Below are positions 29,781 to 39,048 of a DNA stretch of 64,000 nt, piece after piece. The position numbers were made by a program, and so were the translations under genes. The stretch's first letter is position 1, and each line of letters opens with the position of its first letter. Source of the DNA: Streptomyces erythrochromogenes (lineage in GTDB: Bacteria > Actinomycetota > Actinomycetes > Streptomycetales > Streptomycetaceae); assembly GCF_036170895.1 (NCBI RefSeq), contig NZ_CP108036.1:6228501-6292500 (forward strand), written 5' to 3'. The notes beneath the pieces are model-generated. The model ran no database searches and had not been told where the DNA came from. It saw only the letters and a list, made by a program, of their open reading frames with translations.

Positions 29781-31405
29781 GCGGAACGCACCACCTGACG
29801 ACGGTCGCGGCGGGCGCCTCCGAGCACCGGCCGCTCATCATCACCCTGTTCGGGCTGTTCGTCGTCGCCACCCTGATCATCACGGTCTGGGCCGGCCGCC
29901 AGACCAAGGACGCCGCGGACTTCTACGCGGGCGGCCGCCAGTTCACCGGCTTCCAGAACGGCCTGGCCATCTCCGGCGACTACATGTCCGCCGCGTCCTT
30001 CCTCGGCATCGCCGGAGCCATCGCCCTCTTCGGCTACGACGGCTTCCTCTACTCCATCGGCTTCCTCGTGGCCTGGCTGGTCGCCCTGCTGCTCGTCGCC
30101 GAGCCGCTGCGCAACTCCGGCCGCTACACGATGGGCGACGTCCTCGCGTACCGGATGCGCCAGCGGCCCGTCCGCACCGCCGCCGGCACCTCCACCATCG
30201 TGGTCTCGATCTTCTACCTGCTCGCCCAGATGGCCGGCGCCGGCGTGCTGGTCTCGCTGCTCCTCGGCATCACCAGCGACGGCGGCAAGGTGGCGGTCGT
30301 CGCGCTGGTCGGCGTCCTGATGATCGTCTACGTGACCATCGGCGGCATGAAGGGCACCACCTGGGTCCAGATGATCAAGGCCGTCCTGTTGATCGCGGGC
30401 GCCCTGCTGATCACCTTCCTGGTGCTGCTGGAGTTCAACTTCAACGTCTCCGACCTGCTGGGCAAGGCGGCCGAGAACAGCGGCCAGGGAGCCAAGTTCC
30501 TCGAACCGGGCCTCAAGTACGGCAAGGACTCGACGTCCAAGCTGGACTTCATCTCCCTCGGCCTCGCCCTCGTCCTCGGCACCGCCGGCCTCCCGCACAT
30601 CCTGATCCGCTTCTACACCGTGCCCACCGCGAAGGCCGCCCGTAAGTCCGTGAACTGGGCCATCGGCATCATCGGCGCCTTCTACCTCATGACCATCGCC
30701 CTCGGCTTCGGCGCCGCGGCCCTGCTGGAGCGCGCCGACATCCTGGCCTCGAACAAGGCCGGCAACACCGCCGCACCCCTGCTGGCCCAGGCCGTCGGCG
30801 GCGGCGCGGACTCCACCGGCGGGGCCGTCCTGCTCGCCGTGATCTCCGCGGTCGCCTTCGCCACCATCCTCGCCGTGGTCGCGGGCCTCACCCTCGCCTC
30901 CTCCTCGTCCTTCGCCCACGACCTGTACGTGAACGTGATCCGCAAGGGCAAGGCCACCGAGCAGGAGGAGGTGCGGGCCGCCCGCTGGTCCACGGTCGTC
31001 ATCGGCGCCGTCGCCATCGGCCTGGGGGCCCTGGCCCGCGACCTGAACGTGGCCGGACTGGTCGCGCTCGCCTTCGCGGTCGCCGCCTCCGCCAACCTGC
31101 CGACGATCCTCTACAGCCTCTTCTGGAAGCGCTTCAACACCCAGGGCGCGCTCTGGTCCATCTACGGCGGGCTCGTCTCGGCGGTCGGCCTGGTGCTCTT
31201 CTCCCCGGTCGTGTCCGGCAAGCCCACCTCGATGTTCAAGGACGCGGACTTCTTCTGGTTCCCGCTGGAGAACCCGGGCATCATCTCCATCCCCCTCGGC
31301 TTCCTGCTGGGGTGGCTGGGAACCGTCCTCACCAAGGAGGAGGCCGACCCGCAGAAGTTCGCCGAGCTGGAGGTGCGGTCCCTCACCGGAACAGGGGCGG
31401 TCTGA
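29777..31405 (+). CDS. actP: Cation/acetate symporter, ActP-type (sodium:solute symporter family)
   Basis: 542 residues and about 13 transmembrane helices. It couples sodium or proton entry to uptake of acetate and short monocarboxylates. Family motifs include DFYAGGRQFTGFQNGLAISGDYMSAASFLGIAG near the N-terminus, GGMKGTTWVQMIKAVLL, and GTAGLPHILIRFYTVP, characteristic of the ActP subgroup. It follows the DUF485 gene with a 4-nt overlap and ends at a long hairpin. Regulation is not visible in the sequence. Confidence 0.93.
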   Translation: MSGTHHLTTVAAGASEHRPLIITLFGLFVVATLIITVWAGRQTKDAADFYAGGRQFTGFQNGLAISGDYMSAASFLGIAGAIALFGYDGFLYSIGFLVAWLVALLLVAEPLRNSGRYTMGDVLAYRMRQRPVRTAAGTSTIVVSIFYLLAQMAGAGVLVSLLLGITSDGGKVAVVALVGVLMIVYVTIGGMKGTTWVQMIKAVLLIAGALLITFLVLLEFNFNVSDLLGKAAENSGQGAKFLEPGLKYGKDSTSKLDFISLGLALVLGTAGLPHILIRFYTVPTAKAARKSVNWAIGIIGAFYLMTIALGFGAAALLERADILASNKAGNTAAPLLAQAVGGGADSTGGAVLLAVISAVAFATILAVVAGLTLASSSSFAHDLYVNVIRKGKATEQEEVRAARWSTVVIGAVAIGLGALARDLNVAGLVALAFAVAASANLPTILYSLFWKRFNTQGALWSIYGGLVSAVGLVLFSPVVSGKPTSMFKDADFFWFPLENPGIISIPLGFLLGWLGTVLTKEEADPQKFAELEVRSLTGTGAV

Positions 31406-31423
31406 CATCGTCCGAACACCCAG

Positions 31424-31459
31424 CGTGGCCGTGTCGTAGTTCCCTACGACGCGGCCACG
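31424..31459 (+). terminator. Terminator of the actP operon
   Basis: A 16-bp stem (CGTGGCCGTGTCGTAG and its near-complement, one G-U) closes a 4-nt loop. Confidence 0.85.
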
Positions 31460-31583
31460 TCACGTCTCGTTCATTCGGGCATCACAGAACGACACACGCG
31501 TCCCGTAGTCTCGAAATAGAACGCGTGAAGTAGAGCCGATGTCGCGCGTATGTCTACTTTCCGGACAGGGGAGGGGGCCCACA

Positions 31584-32573
31584 GTGCTTCTCGACACCTA
31601 TGGCCGCGTGGCCACTGACCTGCGCGTCTCGCTCACCGACCGGTGCAATCTGCGCTGTACCTACTGCATGCCCGAAGAGGGCCTCCAGTGGCTCGGCAAG
31701 TCCGACCTGCTCACCGACGACGAGATCGTCAGGCTGATCCGCATCGCCGTCACGCAGCTCGGCATCACCGAGGTCCGCTTCACCGGCGGCGAACCGCTGC
31801 TGCGGCCCGGTCTGGTCGGGATCGTCGAACAGTGCGCGGCGCTGGAACCCCGCCCCAAGATGTCGCTGACCACCAACGGCATCGGGCTCAAGCGCACCGC
31901 ACAGGCCCTGAAGGCCGCCGGCCTGGACCGGGTGAACGTCTCCCTGGACACCCTGCGCCCCGAGGTCTTCAAGACCCTCACCCGCCGCGACCGGCACAAG
32001 GACGTCATCGAGGGCATGGCCGCGGCCCGCGAGGCCGGCCTGACCCCCGTCAAGGTCAATGCCGTGCTCATGCCCGGACTCAACGACGACGAGGCCCCCG
32101 ACCTGCTGGCCTGGGCCGTCGAGAACGAGTACGAGCTCCGCTTCATCGAGCAGATGCCCCTCGACGCCCAGCACGGCTGGAAGCGCGACGGCATGATCAC
32201 CGCCGGGGACATCCTGGAGTCGCTGCGCACGCGCTTCACGCTCACCGAGGAGGGCGCCGACGAGCGCGGCTCCGCCCCGGCCGAGCGCTGGGTGGTCGAC
32301 GGCGGCCCCGCCACCGTCGGCGTCATCGCCTCGGTCACCCGTCCGTTCTGCGGCGCCTGCGACCGTACCCGCCTCACGGCCGACGGCCAGGTCCGCACGT
32401 GCCTGTTCGCCACCGAGGAGTCCGACCTGCGCGCCGCCCTGCGCTCGGGCGCCCCGGACGAGGAGATCGCCCGGCTGTGGAAGGTGGCGATGTGGGGCAA
32501 GAAGGCCGGCTCCGGCCTCGACGACCCGTCGTTCCTCCAGCCCGACCGCCCCATGTCCGCGATCGGCGGCTGA
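31584..32573 (+). CDS. moaA: GTP 3',8-cyclase MoaA (molybdenum cofactor biosynthesis)
   Basis: A radical-SAM enzyme that starts Moco synthesis from GTP. From the GTG start it is about 329 residues. The SAM cluster is DRCNLRCTYCMP (Cys21, Cys25, Cys28). RFTGGEPLLR is the GGE motif. The C-terminal cluster is FCGACDRTRLTADGQVRTC, which binds the second iron-sulphur cluster. GTG 31584 begins at the family N-terminus (LLDTYGRVATDLRVS) and has GGGAGG upstream; an ATG 15 codons earlier is in frame. No other moa gene is adjacent. Confidence 0.95.
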   Translation: MLLDTYGRVATDLRVSLTDRCNLRCTYCMPEEGLQWLGKSDLLTDDEIVRLIRIAVTQLGITEVRFTGGEPLLRPGLVGIVEQCAALEPRPKMSLTTNGIGLKRTAQALKAAGLDRVNVSLDTLRPEVFKTLTRRDRHKDVIEGMAAAREAGLTPVKVNAVLMPGLNDDEAPDLLAWAVENEYELRFIEQMPLDAQHGWKRDGMITAGDILESLRTRFTLTEEGADERGSAPAERWVVDGGPATVGVIASVTRPFCGACDRTRLTADGQVRTCLFATEESDLRAALRSGAPDEEIARLWKVAMWGKKAGSGLDDPSFLQPDRPMSAIGG

Positions 32574-32584
32574 CCGGTCGGTAC

Positions 32585-32611
32585 CGGCGGCCGGTACGGG
32601 ACCGGCCGCCG
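32585..32611. terminator. Bidirectional terminator
   Basis: CGGCGGCCGGT and ACCGGCCGCCG form a perfect 11-bp stem with a 5-nt loop. Confidence 0.8.
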
Positions 32612-32635
32612 CCCCGGGCCAGCAGTAGCGCAGGG

Positions 32636-32887
32636 TCAGCGCAGGCGCTCCGAGCCCTCCGGCTGCACCCACTCGTCGAGCTTCACGACGTCCTTGAGGA
32701 AGCCGCGCACCCCCAGGAACTGGGAGAGGTGCTCGCGGTGCTCCTCGCACGCCAGCCACGTCTTGCGCCGTTCCGGCGTGTGCAGCGTCGGGTTGTTCCA
32801 CGCGAGGACCCAGACGGCCGCGTCGCGGCAGCCCTTGGCCGAGCAGGTGGGGATTTCGCCGGGGGCGGGGGAGTCGGAGGAAGTCAC
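32636..32887 (-). CDS. Small conserved protein with possible metal site
   Basis: 83 residues from a GTG. Cys and His are arranged as PTCSAKGCRDAAVWVLAWNNPTLHTPERRKTWLACEEHREHLSQFLGVRGFLKDVV, giving CxxxxC and CxxH pairs that could hold one zinc. It is conserved in Streptomyces; similar proteins have been annotated acetone carboxylase in error, and nothing here supports that name. Followed by a shared terminator. Function unknown. Confidence 0.75.
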   Translation of the reverse strand: MTSSDSPAPGEIPTCSAKGCRDAAVWVLAWNNPTLHTPERRKTWLACEEHREHLSQFLGVRGFLKDVVKLDEWVQPEGSERLR

Positions 32888-33023
32888 GACCTCACCCTAG
32901 AACGGAAAGGCGACGCCGAGCAGCCACGGGGGGAGCTGCCCGGCGTCGGTCCGTCGCTCCGACGGGGGATGCGGAGCGCGTGAGCAGTATGTCACGCAGG
33001 ACCCGGTGCGGTGCACCGGAACT

Positions 33024-33365
33024 TCATGATTGATCTGAGGTTTTCTTGAGGTTTCCCGCGTCCAGTGCCGGACGGACGGGAGCCGGGACGAAGTGGGAGG
33101 GCAGGGACGGCGTCGACTCGCGGCCCGCGTTGGCGATGACAACGGCCACGTAGGGCAGCAGGGCGCCCGCGACGAGCGTCACGACGGCCACCGGGCGCGA
33201 CACGTTCCACAGCAGCACGGTCGCGATGACCGACAGGGTCCTGACGACCATCGAGATCACGTAGCGCCGCTGGCGGCCCCGCACGTCCTCGGCGAGCCCC
33301 ATCCGGGCGCCGGTGATCCGGAAGACCTCGGCCCCGTTCTGCTTCTGTCGCTTCACCCGTTCCAC
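33024..33365 (-). CDS. DUF3099 membrane protein
   Basis: 113 residues. A basic N-terminus (MERVKRQKQNGAEVFRITGARMGLAEDVRGRQRRYVISMV) precedes two hydrophobic helices (YVISMVVRTLSVIATVLLW and PVAVVTLVAGALLPYVAVVIANAG), and a polar tail follows. The ITGARMGLAEDVRGRQRRY segment is the conserved part of actinobacterial DUF3099 proteins. Function unknown. It is divergent from the GlsB-type gene at 33541. Confidence 0.85.
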   Translation of the reverse strand: MERVKRQKQNGAEVFRITGARMGLAEDVRGRQRRYVISMVVRTLSVIATVLLWNVSRPVAVVTLVAGALLPYVAVVIANAGRESTPSLPSHFVPAPVRPALDAGNLKKTSDQS

Positions 33366-33540
33366 GTCCTACCACCCGATCGCCGGCCGGTCCTTCCCCG
33401 GACCGGACCCTTCCACGGTACGCGGCCCCCGTCGCAGTGGGGACAGGGGGACCCCCAATGGTGCCGCCCGAAATGCGCGGTACGCCGGACCGGTCGAAAC
33501 TGGGCCCACGTGCGCACACCGCGCCAGGAGGAGGCTGGAC

Positions 33541-33819
33541 ATGAGCTGGTTGTGGGCGATCATCGTCGGTTTCGTGCTGGGGCTGATAGCCAAGGCGATC
33601 CTGCCGGGCAAACAGCACCAGCCGCTGTGGCTGACCACGCTGATGGGCATCATCGGCAGCGTCCTCGGCAACGCCGTCGCCGCCTGGATCGGCGTCGCCG
33701 ACACCCGGGGCATCGACTGGACCCGCCACCTGCTGCAGCTCGCGGGAGCCGTCCTCTTCGTCTTCCTCGGCGAGATGGCCTACAAGGCGATGCGCGGCAG
33801 CAGTCGCCAGACCACCTAG
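33541..33819 (+). CDS. GlsB/YeaQ/YmgE-family stress membrane protein
   Basis: 92 residues with three hydrophobic helices: MSWLWAIIVGFVLGLIAKAILPG, LWLTTLMGIIGSVLGNAVAAWIG and LLQLAGAVLFVFLGEMAYKAM. The spacing matches transglycosylase-associated (GlsB/YeaQ) proteins, known mainly as stress-induced. The ATG is preceded by GGAGGAGG. The frame is open to 33313, which overlaps the DUF3099 gene and is not credible as coding. Ends at a convergent terminator with tyrS. Confidence 0.88.
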   Translation: MSWLWAIIVGFVLGLIAKAILPGKQHQPLWLTTLMGIIGSVLGNAVAAWIGVADTRGIDWTRHLLQLAGAVLFVFLGEMAYKAMRGSSRQTT

Positions 33820-33831
33820 GCCACGGCATGC

Positions 33832-33873
33832 CGGAGGGGCCGGCCGGACCATGAGTCCGAACCGGCCCCTCCG
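33832..33873. terminator. Bidirectional terminator
   Basis: CGGAGGGGCCGG and CCGGCCCCTCCG form a 12-bp outer stem, and CGGAC/GTCCG forms an inner stem. Confidence 0.85.
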
Positions 33874-33906
33874 CCGTGCTCCGCGACACCCGTGAGGCGT
33901 CGGGCG

Positions 33907-35175
33907 TCAGGCGCCGGTGACCTCCACCGCCGCCAGGTTCTTCTTGCCGCGGCGCAGGACCAGCCAGCGCCCGTGCAGCAGGTCCTCCTTGGCGGGGACC
34001 GCGTCCTCGGCGGTGACCTTCGTGTTGTTCACGTAGGCGCCGCCCTCCTTCACGGTCCGGCGCGCGGCCGACTTGCTCGCGACCAGACCCGTCTCCGCGA
34101 AGAGGTCCACGACCAGGGCCGGCTCCGCCACCTTGACGTGCGGCAGCTCGGACAGGGCCGCGGCCAGCGTGGCCTCGTCCAGCTCCGCCAGGTCGCCCTG
34201 GCCGAACAGCGCCCGCGACGCGGCGATCACGGCGGCGCACTGGTCGGCGCCGTGCACCAGCGCGGTCAGCTCCTCCGCCAGCGCCCGCTGCGCGGCACGC
34301 GCCTGCGGCCGCTCGGCGGTCTGCGCCTCCAGCTCCTCCAGCTCCGCACGGGACTTGAAGGAGAGGATCCGCATGTAGGTGGAGATGTCCCGGTCGTCCA
34401 CGTTCAGCCAGAACTGGTAGAACGCGTACGGCGTGGTCATCTCCGGGTCCAGCCAGACGGCCCCGCCCTCGGTCTTGCCGAACTTCGTGCCGTCCGCCTT
34501 GACCATCAGCGGGGTCGCCATCGCGTGGACGTGCGCGTCCGGCTCGACCCGGTGGATCAGGTCGAGGCCGGCCGTCAGGTTGCCCCACTGGTCCGAGCCG
34601 CCCTGCTGCAGGGTGCAGCCGTGGCGCCGGTACAGCTCCAGGAAGTCCATGCCCTGGAGCAGCTGGTAGCTGAACTCCGTGTAGCTGATGCCCTGGTCCG
34701 ACTCCAGCCGCTTGGCGACCGAGTCCTTCGTCAGCATCTTGTTGACGCGGAAGTGCTTGCCGATGTCCCGCAGGAACTCGATGGCGGACATGCCCGCCGT
34801 CCAGTCCAGGTTGTTGACCATGACCGCGGCGTTCTCGCCCTCGAAGGACAGGAACGGCTCGATCTGCGAGCGCAGCCGGTTCACCCACTCCGCGATGACC
34901 GCGGGATCGTTCAGGGTGCGCTCGGCGGTCGGACGGGGGTCGCCGATCTGACCGGTGGCCCCGCCGACCAGCGCGAGCGGCCGGTTGCCCGCCAGCTGCA
35001 GCCGCCGCATCGTGAGCACCTGCACCAGGTGGCCGACATGCAGCGAGGCGGCGGTCGGGTCATAGCCGCAATAGAACGTGACCGGACCGTCCGCGAAGGC
35101 CTTGCGCAGCGCTTCTTCGTCGGTGGACTGGGCGAAGAGCCCGCGCCACTTCAGTTCGTCGACGATGTCCGTCAC
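33907..35175 (-). CDS. tyrS: Tyrosyl-tRNA synthetase
   Basis: Charges tRNA-Tyr. 422 residues, normal bacterial length. [19 protein letters not shown] holds the HIGH-type motif (HVGH near residue 46), [10 protein letters not shown] and [14 protein letters not shown] bind tyrosine, KFGKT is the KMSKS equivalent near residue 231, and an S4 RNA-binding domain ends the protein ([19 protein letters not shown]). The GTG start has AAGGAG 10 nt upstream. No T-box element is visible in the 52 nt before it. It follows the PmbA gene on the same strand. Confidence 0.97.
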   Translation of the reverse strand: MTDIVDELKWRGLFAQSTDEEALRKAFADGPVTFYCGYDPTAASLHVGHLVQVLTMRRLQLAGNRPLALVGGATGQIGDPRPTAERTLNDPAVIAEWVNRLRSQIEPFLSFEGENAAVMVNNLDWTAGMSAIEFLRDIGKHFRVNKMLTKDSVAKRLESDQGISYTEFSYQLLQGMDFLELYRRHGCTLQQGGSDQWGNLTAGLDLIHRVEPDAHVHAMATPLMVKADGTKFGKTEGGAVWLDPEMTTPYAFYQFWLNVDDRDISTYMRILSFKSRAELEELEAQTAERPQARAAQRALAEELTALVHGADQCAAVIAASRALFGQGDLAELDEATLAAALSELPHVKVAEPALVVDLFAETGLVASKSAARRTVKEGGAYVNNTKVTAEDAVPAKEDLLHGRWLVLRRGKKNLAAVEVTGA

Positions 35176-35227
35176 GGTCTCTCGACTCCTTACGTTTTGT
35201 GGAAATGCCGTGCTCAGTCTAGGTGGG

Positions 35228-36619
35228 TCAGACGCCCTTGCTCACCGAACTCATGTTGAAGTCCGGGATGCGGACAGCCGGCATCGCGGCCCGCGTGAAC
35301 CAGTCGCTCCACTCGCGCGGCAGGGTCTTCTCCGTCCGGCCCGCCTCCGAGGCCCTCGACAGCAGGTCCACGGGGGACTCGTTGAAGCGGAAGTTGTTCA
35401 CCTCGCCCACGACCTGCCCGTTCTCCACCAGGTAGACGCCGTCCCGGGTGAGGCCCGTGAGCAGCAGCGTGGCCGGGTCCACCTCGCGGATGTACCAGAG
35501 GCAGGTCAGCAGCAGCCCCCGCTCGGTGTCCGCGACCATCTCGTCGAGGCTCTTGTCGCCGCCGCCGTCCAGGATCAGGTTCCCGAAGCCGGGGGAGACC
35601 GGCAGGCCGGTCAGGCCGGCCGTGTGCCGGGTCGTGGACAGCTTGGCCAGCTCGCCGTCCCGGATCCACTCGGTCGCCGGGACCGGCAGGCCGTTGTCGA
35701 AGACCGAGCCGCTGTCGCCGGAGCTGTGCGCGATGACGAACGGGGCGCACTCCAGGCCCGGAGCGTTCGGGTCGCTGCGCAGGGTCAGCGGCAGGTCGGT
35801 GAGCTTCTCACCGAGCCGGGTGCCGCCGCCGGGCTTGGAGAAGACCGTACGGCCCTCCACCGCGTCCCGGGCCGCCGCCGACCACATCTGGTAGATCAGC
35901 AGGTCCGCCACGGCCGTCGGCGGCAGCAGGGTCTCGTACCGCCCGGCGGGCAGGTCGATCTTCCGCTCCGCCCAGCCCAGGCGTACGGCGAGCTCCGCGT
36001 CCAGCGCGGTCGGGTCCACGTCCTTGAAGTCCCGGGTGGAGCGGCCGGCCCACGCCGAGCGCTGGCGGTCCGGGGACTTCGCGTTGAGTTCCAGGGTGCC
36101 GTTGGGCTGGTCGTGGCGCAGCCGCAGGCCGGTCGAGGTGCCGACGTACGTGGAGACCAGCTCGTGGTTGGCGAAGCCGTAGAGCTCCCGGCCGCCCGCC
36201 CGGGCCCGGGCGAAGGCCTCGCCGAGCGCCGGGGCGAAGTCCGCGAACACGGCGGAGCCGGTCTCGGCCGGCGCGTCGGTGAAGTCCGGCGACGCCGGGG
36301 TCCCGGTGACCAGCGGCTGGGCGTCCTCGGCGGGACCCGCGCCCCGCGCGGCCGCCTCGGCGGCCCGCACCAGCGGCTCCAGGTCCTGCGCGGTGACGGC
36401 GGAACGCGACACGACCCCCGAGGCCGCGCCCTCCTTGCCGTCGACGGTGGCGATGACCGTCAGGGTCCGGCCGCGGGTGACGCCGTTGGTGGTCAGGGCG
36501 TTGCCGGCCCAGCGCAGGTTGGCGCTCGACTCCTCGTCGGCGATGACGACGCATCCGTCGGCGGTGGACAGCTCCAGGGCCCGCTCGACGATCTCGTGCG
36601 GCTTGGTCGATCGGCTCAT
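35228..36619 (-). CDS. TldD/PmbA family metalloprotease subunit (PmbA-like)
   Basis: 463 residues. It is the non-catalytic PmbA/TldE-type partner: the protein has the family fold ([27 protein letters not shown] at the N-terminus; [60 protein letters not shown] at the C-terminus) but lacks the HExxxH zinc motif. With TldD it forms a heterodimeric protease acting on unfolded or peptide substrates, such as microcin and CcdA in E. coli. The ATG overlaps the TldD stop. Confidence 0.92.
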   Translation of the reverse strand: MSRSTKPHEIVERALELSTADGCVVIADEESSANLRWAGNALTTNGVTRGRTLTVIATVDGKEGAASGVVSRSAVTAQDLEPLVRAAEAAARGAGPAEDAQPLVTGTPASPDFTDAPAETGSAVFADFAPALGEAFARARAGGRELYGFANHELVSTYVGTSTGLRLRHDQPNGTLELNAKSPDRQRSAWAGRSTRDFKDVDPTALDAELAVRLGWAERKIDLPAGRYETLLPPTAVADLLIYQMWSAAARDAVEGRTVFSKPGGGTRLGEKLTDLPLTLRSDPNAPGLECAPFVIAHSSGDSGSVFDNGLPVPATEWIRDGELAKLSTTRHTAGLTGLPVSPGFGNLILDGGGDKSLDEMVADTERGLLLTCLWYIREVDPATLLLTGLTRDGVYLVENGQVVGEVNNFRFNESPVDLLSRASEAGRTEKTLPREWSDWFTRAAMPAVRIPDFNMSSVSKGV

Positions 36620-38139
36620 CGGCCGGCCTCCTGCGTGGTGTTCAGGATGTTCACGTCGCGGAACAGCGCGGACGGGCAGCCGTGCGAGACCGCCGCGACC
36701 TGGCCCGGCTGGGCCTTGCCGCAGTTGAAGGCGCCGCCCAGGACGTACGTCTGCGGGCCGCCGACCTTCTCCATCGAGCCCCAGAAGTCGGTGGTGGTGG
36801 CCTGGTAGGCGACGTCGCGCAGCTGCCCGGCCAGCCTGCCGTTCTCGATCCGGAAGAACCGCTGCCCGGTGAACTGGAAGTTGTAGCGCTGCATGTCGAT
36901 CGACCAGGAGCGGTCGCCGACCACGTAGATCCCGCGCTCCACGCCGCCGATCAGGTCCTCGGTCGACAGCCCGCCGGGATCCGGTTGGAGGGACACGTTC
37001 GCCATGCGCTGCACGGGCACGTGCCCGGGGGAGTCGGCGAAGGCGCAGCCGTTGGAGCGTCCCAGGCCGGTCAGCTTCGCGATCCGCCGGTCCAGCTGGT
37101 AGCCGACCAGGGTGCCGTCCTTGACCAGGTCCCAGCTCTGCGCCTGGACGCCCTCGTCGTCGAAGCCGACGGTGGCCAGCCCGTGCTCGGCGGTGCGGTC
37201 GCCCGTCACGTTCATGATCGGAGAGCCGTACTTGAGCTTGCCCAGCCGGTCGAAGGTGGCGAAGGAGGTCCCCGCGTACGCCGCCTCGTAGCCCAGCGCC
37301 CGGTCGAGCTCGGTGGCGTGGCCGATGGACTCGTGGATGGTGAGCCACAGGTTGGACGGGTCCACCACCAGGTCGTAGCGCCCGGCCTGCACGCTCGGCG
37401 CCCGCATCTTCTCGGCGAGCAGGCCGGGGATCTCCTCCAGCTCGGCGTCCCAGTCCCAGCCGGTGCCCGTCAGGTACTCCCAGCCGCGGCCGGCGGGCGG
37501 GGCGATGGTGCGCATCGAGTCGAACTCGCCGGTGGTGCCGTTCACGGCGACCGCCGTGACCTGCGGATGGATCCGGACCCGCTGCTGCGTGGTCGAGGTG
37601 CCCGCGGTGTCGGCGTAGAACTTGTTCTCGTGGACGGCGAGCAGCGAGGCGTCCACGTGCGCGACGCCGTCGGCCGCCAGCAGCCGGGAGCTCCAGTCGG
37701 CGAGCAGCGCCGCCTTCTCGGCGTCCGGCACCTCGAAGGGGTTCACCTCGTAGGCGGAGATCCACGTCTTGTCCGCGTGCACCGGCTCCTCGGCGAGCTC
37801 CACGCGCTCGTCCGAACCGGCGGCCTTGATCACCTGGGCGGACAGCTTCGCCATGGCCACGGCCTGCGAGGCCACCCTGGCGGCGCCGTCCATGGTCAGG
37901 TCCACACCGGAGGCGAACCCCCAGCTGCCCCCGTGCACGACCCGGACCGCGTAGCCGAGGTCGGTGGTGTCGGACCCGCCGGAGGGCTTGGCGTCGCGCA
38001 GCCGCCACGAGGCGCTGCGGATCCGCTCCAGCCGGAAGTCGGCATGCTCGGCGCCCAGCGCGCGGGCCCGTGCGAGCGCCGCGTCGGCGAGCGCCCGCAA
38101 GGGCAGCGCGGTGAAGGCCGCGTCGATGGAATGGGGCAC
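36616..38139 (-). CDS. tldD: TldD metalloprotease (catalytic subunit)
   Basis: About 507 residues. The zinc motif is LTIHESIGHATELDRALGYEAAYAGTSF (HExxxH, near residue 270), with SNGCAFADSPGHVPVQRMANVSLQPDPGG downstream. It is the active half of the TldD/TldE protease, with the PmbA-like partner encoded in a 4-nt overlap downstream. The GTG start (VPHSIDAAF) has GGGAGG 6 nt upstream; a longer frame to 38178 is open but lacks support. Ribosomal peptide clusters often borrow this pair, but none is in the window. Confidence 0.94.
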   Translation of the reverse strand: MPHSIDAAFTALPLRALADAALARARALGAEHADFRLERIRSASWRLRDAKPSGGSDTTDLGYAVRVVHGGSWGFASGVDLTMDGAARVASQAVAMAKLSAQVIKAAGSDERVELAEEPVHADKTWISAYEVNPFEVPDAEKAALLADWSSRLLAADGVAHVDASLLAVHENKFYADTAGTSTTQQRVRIHPQVTAVAVNGTTGEFDSMRTIAPPAGRGWEYLTGTGWDWDAELEEIPGLLAEKMRAPSVQAGRYDLVVDPSNLWLTIHESIGHATELDRALGYEAAYAGTSFATFDRLGKLKYGSPIMNVTGDRTAEHGLATVGFDDEGVQAQSWDLVKDGTLVGYQLDRRIAKLTGLGRSNGCAFADSPGHVPVQRMANVSLQPDPGGLSTEDLIGGVERGIYVVGDRSWSIDMQRYNFQFTGQRFFRIENGRLAGQLRDVAYQATTTDFWGSMEKVGGPQTYVLGGAFNCGKAQPGQVAAVSHGCPSALFRDVNILNTTQEAGR

Positions 38140-38166
38140 GGAAGTCCTCCCGGGGTCTGGGACGGT

Positions 38167-38263
38167 CGCCCCGATCATGTCGCGATCGGGGCGCTTGTGC
38201 CTACATCTTTCTGTAGGGATTCGACAGAGCCCGCTGCGAGGCCCTGTCGGGGGTCGATTCCCC
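38167..38263. promoter_or_regulatory. Structured leader and inverted repeat upstream of fabG-fabI
   Basis: Three structures are packed between tldD and fabG. A hairpin of CGCCCCGATC with GATCGGGGCG spans 38167-38193. A perfect operator-like repeat, CCTACATCTTTCTGTAGG, spans 38200-38217. Two adjacent hairpins, CGACAG/CTGTCG (38222-38249) and GGGG/CCCC (38250-38263), follow. The CCTACA repeat could be a regulator site; the downstream hairpins may lie in the fabG mRNA leader. Confidence 0.45.
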
Positions 38264-38323
38264 GTACGAGCGATGCGACCTATAGGTTTTCGGTATTCAG
38301 ACCGCTAGCGAAAGGGTGATCCG

Positions 38324-39043
38324 TTGAGCCGCTCGGTTCTCGTCACCGGAGGAAACCGGGGCATCGGCCTCGCCATCGCCCGAGCCTTCGCGGAGGCGGG
38401 CGACAAGGTCGCGATCACGTACCGGTCGGGTGAGCCGCCGCAGGCCCTCACCGAGCTCGGTGTCCTGGCGGTGCGGTGCGACATCACCGACTCCGAGCAG
38501 GTGGAGCAGGCCTACAAGCAGATCGAGGACGCGCACGGCGCGGTCGAGGTGCTCGTGGCCAACGCCGGCATCACCAAGGACACGCTGCTGATGCGGATGT
38601 CCGAGGAGGACTTCGCCTCGGTCGTCGACACCAACCTCACCGGCACCTTCCGGGTGGTCAAGCGCGCGAACCGCGGCATGCTCCGCGCGAAGAAGGGCCG
38701 CGTCGTCCTGATCTCCTCGGTCGTCGGGCTCCTCGGCTCGGCGGGGCAGGCGAACTACGCCGCCTCCAAGGCCGCGCTGGTCGGCTTCGCCCGCTCGCTC
38801 GCCCGCGAGCTGGGCTCCCGCAACATCACCTTCAACGTCGTCGCGCCCGGATTCGTGGACACCGACATGACGAAGGTGCTCACCGACGAGCAGCGCGCGG
38901 GGATCGTGGCGCAGGTGCCGCTCGCCCGCTACGCGCAGCCCGAGGAGATCGCGGCAGCCGTCCGCTTCCTGGCGTCGGACGACGCCGCGTACATCACCGG
39001 AGCCGTCATTCCCGTTGACGGCGGATTGGGCATGGGTCACTGA
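38324..39043 (+). CDS. fabG: 3-oxoacyl-ACP reductase (FAS II)
   Basis: 239 residues, NADPH-dependent reductase of the elongation cycle. The motifs are VLVTGGNRGIGLAIARAFAEAG, NAG in VLVANAGITKDTLL, catalytic Ser in VVLISSVVG, YAASKAAL, and VAPGFVDTDMT. A TTG start is supported by GAAAGGG upstream and by the family N-terminus. fabI follows after 5 nt, the same order as mabA-inhA in mycobacteria, so assignment to fatty-acid synthesis is good. Confidence 0.93.
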   Translation: MSRSVLVTGGNRGIGLAIARAFAEAGDKVAITYRSGEPPQALTELGVLAVRCDITDSEQVEQAYKQIEDAHGAVEVLVANAGITKDTLLMRMSEEDFASVVDTNLTGTFRVVKRANRGMLRAKKGRVVLISSVVGLLGSAGQANYAASKAALVGFARSLARELGSRNITFNVVAPGFVDTDMTKVLTDEQRAGIVAQVPLARYAQPEEIAAAVRFLASDDAAYITGAVIPVDGGLGMGH

Positions 39044-39048
39044 TCACC

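Noticed and set aside
32636..32887. Acetone carboxylase annotation for the small Cys protein
   Set aside because: The protein has 83 residues and no similarity I can see to acetone carboxylase subunits.
36616..38139. TldD/PmbA as part of a ribosomal-peptide cluster
   Set aside because: No precursor peptide, cyclodehydratase or transporter gene is adjacent; neighbours are tyrS and fabG.
38221..38270. tRNA-like T-arm (GGGG-TCGATT-CCCC) with an upstream stem
   Set aside because: The loop lacks the TTC of a T-loop and no acceptor, D or anticodon arms can be assembled; listed only as leader structure.
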